A DNA stretch of 6,113 nucleotides, from contig JAJPHF010000020.1 of assembly GCA_021325365.1 (NCBI GenBank), positions 1 through 6,113 on the forward strand, read 5' to 3'. Origin of the DNA: Pseudomonadota bacterium. Lineage in GTDB: Bacteria > Chloroflexota > UBA6077 > JAJPHF01. Under the pieces are notes generated by a model. That model made no database searches. It had not been told where the DNA came from and saw nothing but the letters and a program-made list of their open reading frames with translations. A program made the position numbers and the translations under genes. Below, in pieces: positions 4,784 through 6,113 of this stretch (positions are counted from its first letter, which is position 1; each line of letters opens with the position of its first letter).

Positions 4784-5511
4784 TAGTCGTCGCGCTGGGT
4801 TGCCGCCTGCCCGCCTGGCCGGTGGATGACGGCGGCGAGGCCCTCGAGGCGGCGGGCGGGGTCGTCGGGCACGCCGGCCAGGCGCTCCTCGCAGGTGCGG
4901 CGCAGGCTGGCCGAGAGGGCCGCGACAGTCAGCAGCCGCTCCAGGCCCGGGCGGTCGTACTTGTTGTGGTGCAGCAGCCGGTTCGCCTCGGCGACGGTAC
5001 AGGCGGGCGCCGGTCGCTCGAGCAGCGTGATCGCATCGCCGGCCTGCATCGCGCCCGGCTCCAGACAGCGGAAGTAGTAGCCCGTCCGGCCCGACTCCTG
5101 CACCCAGAGGGCGAACGCCGGCTGGCCCTGGCGCGTGGCGAGCTTGTAGCACGGTTGGCGCGGCTGCGTGACCTGCACGAGCGCCGTGCCGACGCGGTAC
5201 ACATCGCCGAGGCAGACGTCGGCCTCCAGCAGCCCGGTCACGCTGAAATTCTCGCCGAACGCCGCCGGCTCCAAGCGCCGTCCGAGGCGCTCCGACCAGT
5301 AGGCCAGGTGCTCGGCGGGGTAGACGCACACCGCCTTGTCGGGGCCGCCGTGGACGTGGAGGTCGGCCTGCGCGTCGCCCACGAGCCCTGTCGGCCCGAG
5401 CGGCAGCGGGCCGGCTACCGGCTGCTTGCGGATGGCGCTGGCGACGGTGCCGCCGCGAAACGCCAGCGGGGCCGGCTGCCCCACGTTCAGGGAGATAAGC
5501 TGTCCATTCAC
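4783..5511 (-). CDS. MOSC domain-containing protein, YiiM-like
   Basis: This 242-residue protein shows the MOSC (Moco sulfurase C-terminal) fold in its YiiM-type form. It has GLVGDAQADLHVHGGPDKAV (42-61), FGENFS (85-90), LGDVYRVGTALVQVTQPR (101-118) with Q-P-C121-Y-K, and GRTGYYFRCLEPG (141-153). C121 in PRQPCYKL is the conserved cysteine expected to bind a molybdenum cofactor or persulfide sulfur. Residues about 172-226 form the three-helix C-terminal domain found after MOSC in YiiM relatives (NRLLHHNKYD...LERLLTVAALS). E. coli YiiM detoxifies N-hydroxylated bases such as 6-hydroxylaminopurine; a similar molybdenum-dependent reduction is the best guess here. The GTG at 5511 is preferred: GAGGA lies 6 nt upstream and homology starts there (VNGQLISLNVG). 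An in-frame extension to 5739 exists, but its sequence is Arg/Ala-rich and not family-like. Confidence 0.92.
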   Translation of the reverse strand: MNGQLISLNVGQPAPLAFRGGTVASAIRKQPVAGPLPLGPTGLVGDAQADLHVHGGPDKAVCVYPAEHLAYWSERLGRRLEPAAFGENFSVTGLLEADVCLGDVYRVGTALVQVTQPRQPCYKLATRQGQPAFALWVQESGRTGYYFRCLEPGAMQAGDAITLLERPAPACTVAEANRLLHHNKYDRPGLERLLTVAALSASLRRTCEERLAGVPDDPARRLEGLAAVIHRPGGQAATQRDD

Positions 5512-5666
5512 GCTGTATCCTCGTCCGGTGAGCGGCGCTCGGCACGGCCTGAGCGCGGCCAAGGCGGCGGACACGATCGCCAGGCCGGGCGCGACCTTGC
5601 CGCGGTCGATTCGTTCGGCGCCCGGCCTAGCGCGGACGACGTTCTGGCACGCGGCCGGATGCCTGC

Positions 5667-5672
5667 ATTCTA
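5667..5672 (-). promoter_or_regulatory. Possible -10 element upstream of the MOSC gene
   Basis: On the minus strand TAGAAT matches the -10 consensus at five of six positions. It is preceded by GCGCGC, just as the -10 TAGACT of the Rieske promoter is (GCGCGCTAGA in both). No good -35 lies 16-18 bp upstream. The leader would be about 150 nt. Confidence 0.3.
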
Positions 5673-5744
5673 GCGCGCGGGACTGGACGGCGCTACGTGC
5701 CGCTCCGGCCGGGGTGCGCCCGACGATGGTGCGGCGCAATTTAG

Positions 5745-6113
5745 CCGAGGAACGGTCAAACGATGCTCCTTTACCGGGTGGTTAACTGTTAGGCCGGGCG
5801 CGGGATTCAGCGTGCTCCTCGGGCGCGGAAGGTCGCATCGTTTACCCCGTACGATACTCCCCCGGGCGCTCCGCCGCGGGCCGGGCCGGCGGGGCGAGGC
5901 CCCGGGCCGGGCGCGGGCGGCGGGCGGGGTGGGAGGCGTGTACGGGCCGGGACGGCGACCACGTCGCGCGAGATGGCAGGCGCTCTCCGGCGCGCCTCGC
6001 GGCCTCGCTATTGCGGTTGGCAGCCTGGGTGAGCGGTCGGCAACCGCTGGGCTGCTCCGATCCGGCGGCTGCCCTACCGGGGCGGGCCCTCACCCCGACC
6101 CTCTCCCAGGGGG
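5745..6113 (-). repeat. Right arm of the ~365 bp inverted repeat, non-coding
   Basis: This is the inverted partner of 1-364. The last 107 bases are identical to the reverse complement of the first 107, including GGCAGCC/GGCTGCC and the nested AGCGGT/ACCGCT stems. The region inside that has substitutions and small indels, then the gapless 112-bp core follows. The window ends at CTCTCCCAGGGGG, a half of the palindromic motif CCCTCTCCCAGGGGGAGAGGG, which I remember as a common intergenic repeat. No transposase, integrase or target-site duplication is visible. Confidence 0.9.
5749..5860 (-). promoter_or_regulatory. Conserved 112-bp core of the right repeat arm
   Basis: Read on the minus strand, this core aligns gaplessly with 249-360. 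It has the same pair of boxes, GGAGTATCGTAC (5860-5849) and GGAGCATCGT (5769-5760), and the same AAACGATGC / GCATCGTTT inverted repeat (5843-5835 and 5766-5758), again with exactly 68 nt between arms. Its middle differs from the left copy (TAACAGTTAACCACCCGG here, TGGCAATTCGCCATCCCA there) with length preserved. It lies about 240 bp upstream of the MOSC start, in the same orientation as the left core to the Rieske gene. Confidence 0.45.

Noticed and set aside
3558..4829. Long plus-strand open frame of 423 codons
   Set aside because: It is antisense to the DUF1989 gene and crosses the intergenic region and the 90-aa gene. There are no motifs and no ribosome site.
4207..5673. Long plus-strand open frame of 488 codons
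   Set aside because: It is antisense to the well-supported MOSC gene and overlaps the 90-aa gene in another frame. Its translation is low-complexity Arg/Ala/Gly, typical of shadow frames at high GC.
1..6113. Transposon or composite element bounded by terminal inverted repeats
   Set aside because: There is no transposase, integrase or resolvase gene and no visible target-site duplication. The interior genes are ordinary metabolic genes, and the ends look like assembly breaks.

Overview
The window is very GC-rich (roughly 70% by eye). It holds four full-length protein genes, one well-supported 31-residue micro-gene that is easily missed, and one decayed gene. They lie between two inward-facing copies of a ~365 bp inverted repeat that form the two ends of the window. 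The genes suggest a free-living bacterium. The high GC, the class of solute-binding protein that decayed here, and the end motif CCCTGGGAGAGGGTCGGGG fit what I remember of Chloroflexota (Thermomicrobia-like) metagenome contigs. That placement is inference from memory, not from any marker gene.

Layout, left to right. Positions 1-364 are the left repeat arm. A sigma70-type promoter (465-494) leads to a Rieske non-heme iron oxygenase alpha subunit (547-1794, +). A strong 14-bp hairpin (1899-1933) separates this gene from a convergent 31-aa Pro/aromatic-rich micro-gene (1953-2048, -) that has a near-perfect ribosome binding site. Positions 2065-2453 are non-coding, with a 35-bp direct repeat pair and a small hairpin. 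Positions 2454-3160 (+) are the remnant of an extracellular solute-binding protein, broken by a frameshift, a TGA and an internal deletion. A DUF1989 protein follows on the minus strand (3252-3953) with a hairpin after its stop. A divergent intergenic region (3954-4291) leads to a 90-aa exported, proline-rich small protein (4292-4564, +). A MOSC-domain, YiiM-like protein (4783-5511, -) converges on it, with a 22-bp perfect palindrome touching its stop codon. Positions 5745-6113 are the right repeat arm.

There is no obvious operon. Each gene appears to have its own signals, and three of the real genes (Rieske, DUF1989, MOSC) are redox, nitrogen or molybdenum-type enzymes whose usual partners are absent. 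The Rieske protein lacks its reductase, DUF1989 lacks a urea/guanidine carboxylase, and MOSC lacks cofactor genes.

The least explained parts are the non-coding ones. The two repeat arms have diverged but keep a gapless 112-bp core. That core carries a 9-bp inverted repeat with exactly 68 nt between arms in both copies. A motif from this core (GGAGYATCGT) also occurs upstream of the micro-gene, each time in the orientation of the downstream gene. The arms share exactly 107 identical outermost bases, which suggests that the window ends are assembly breaks inside a dispersed repeat rather than the true ends of a mobile element.
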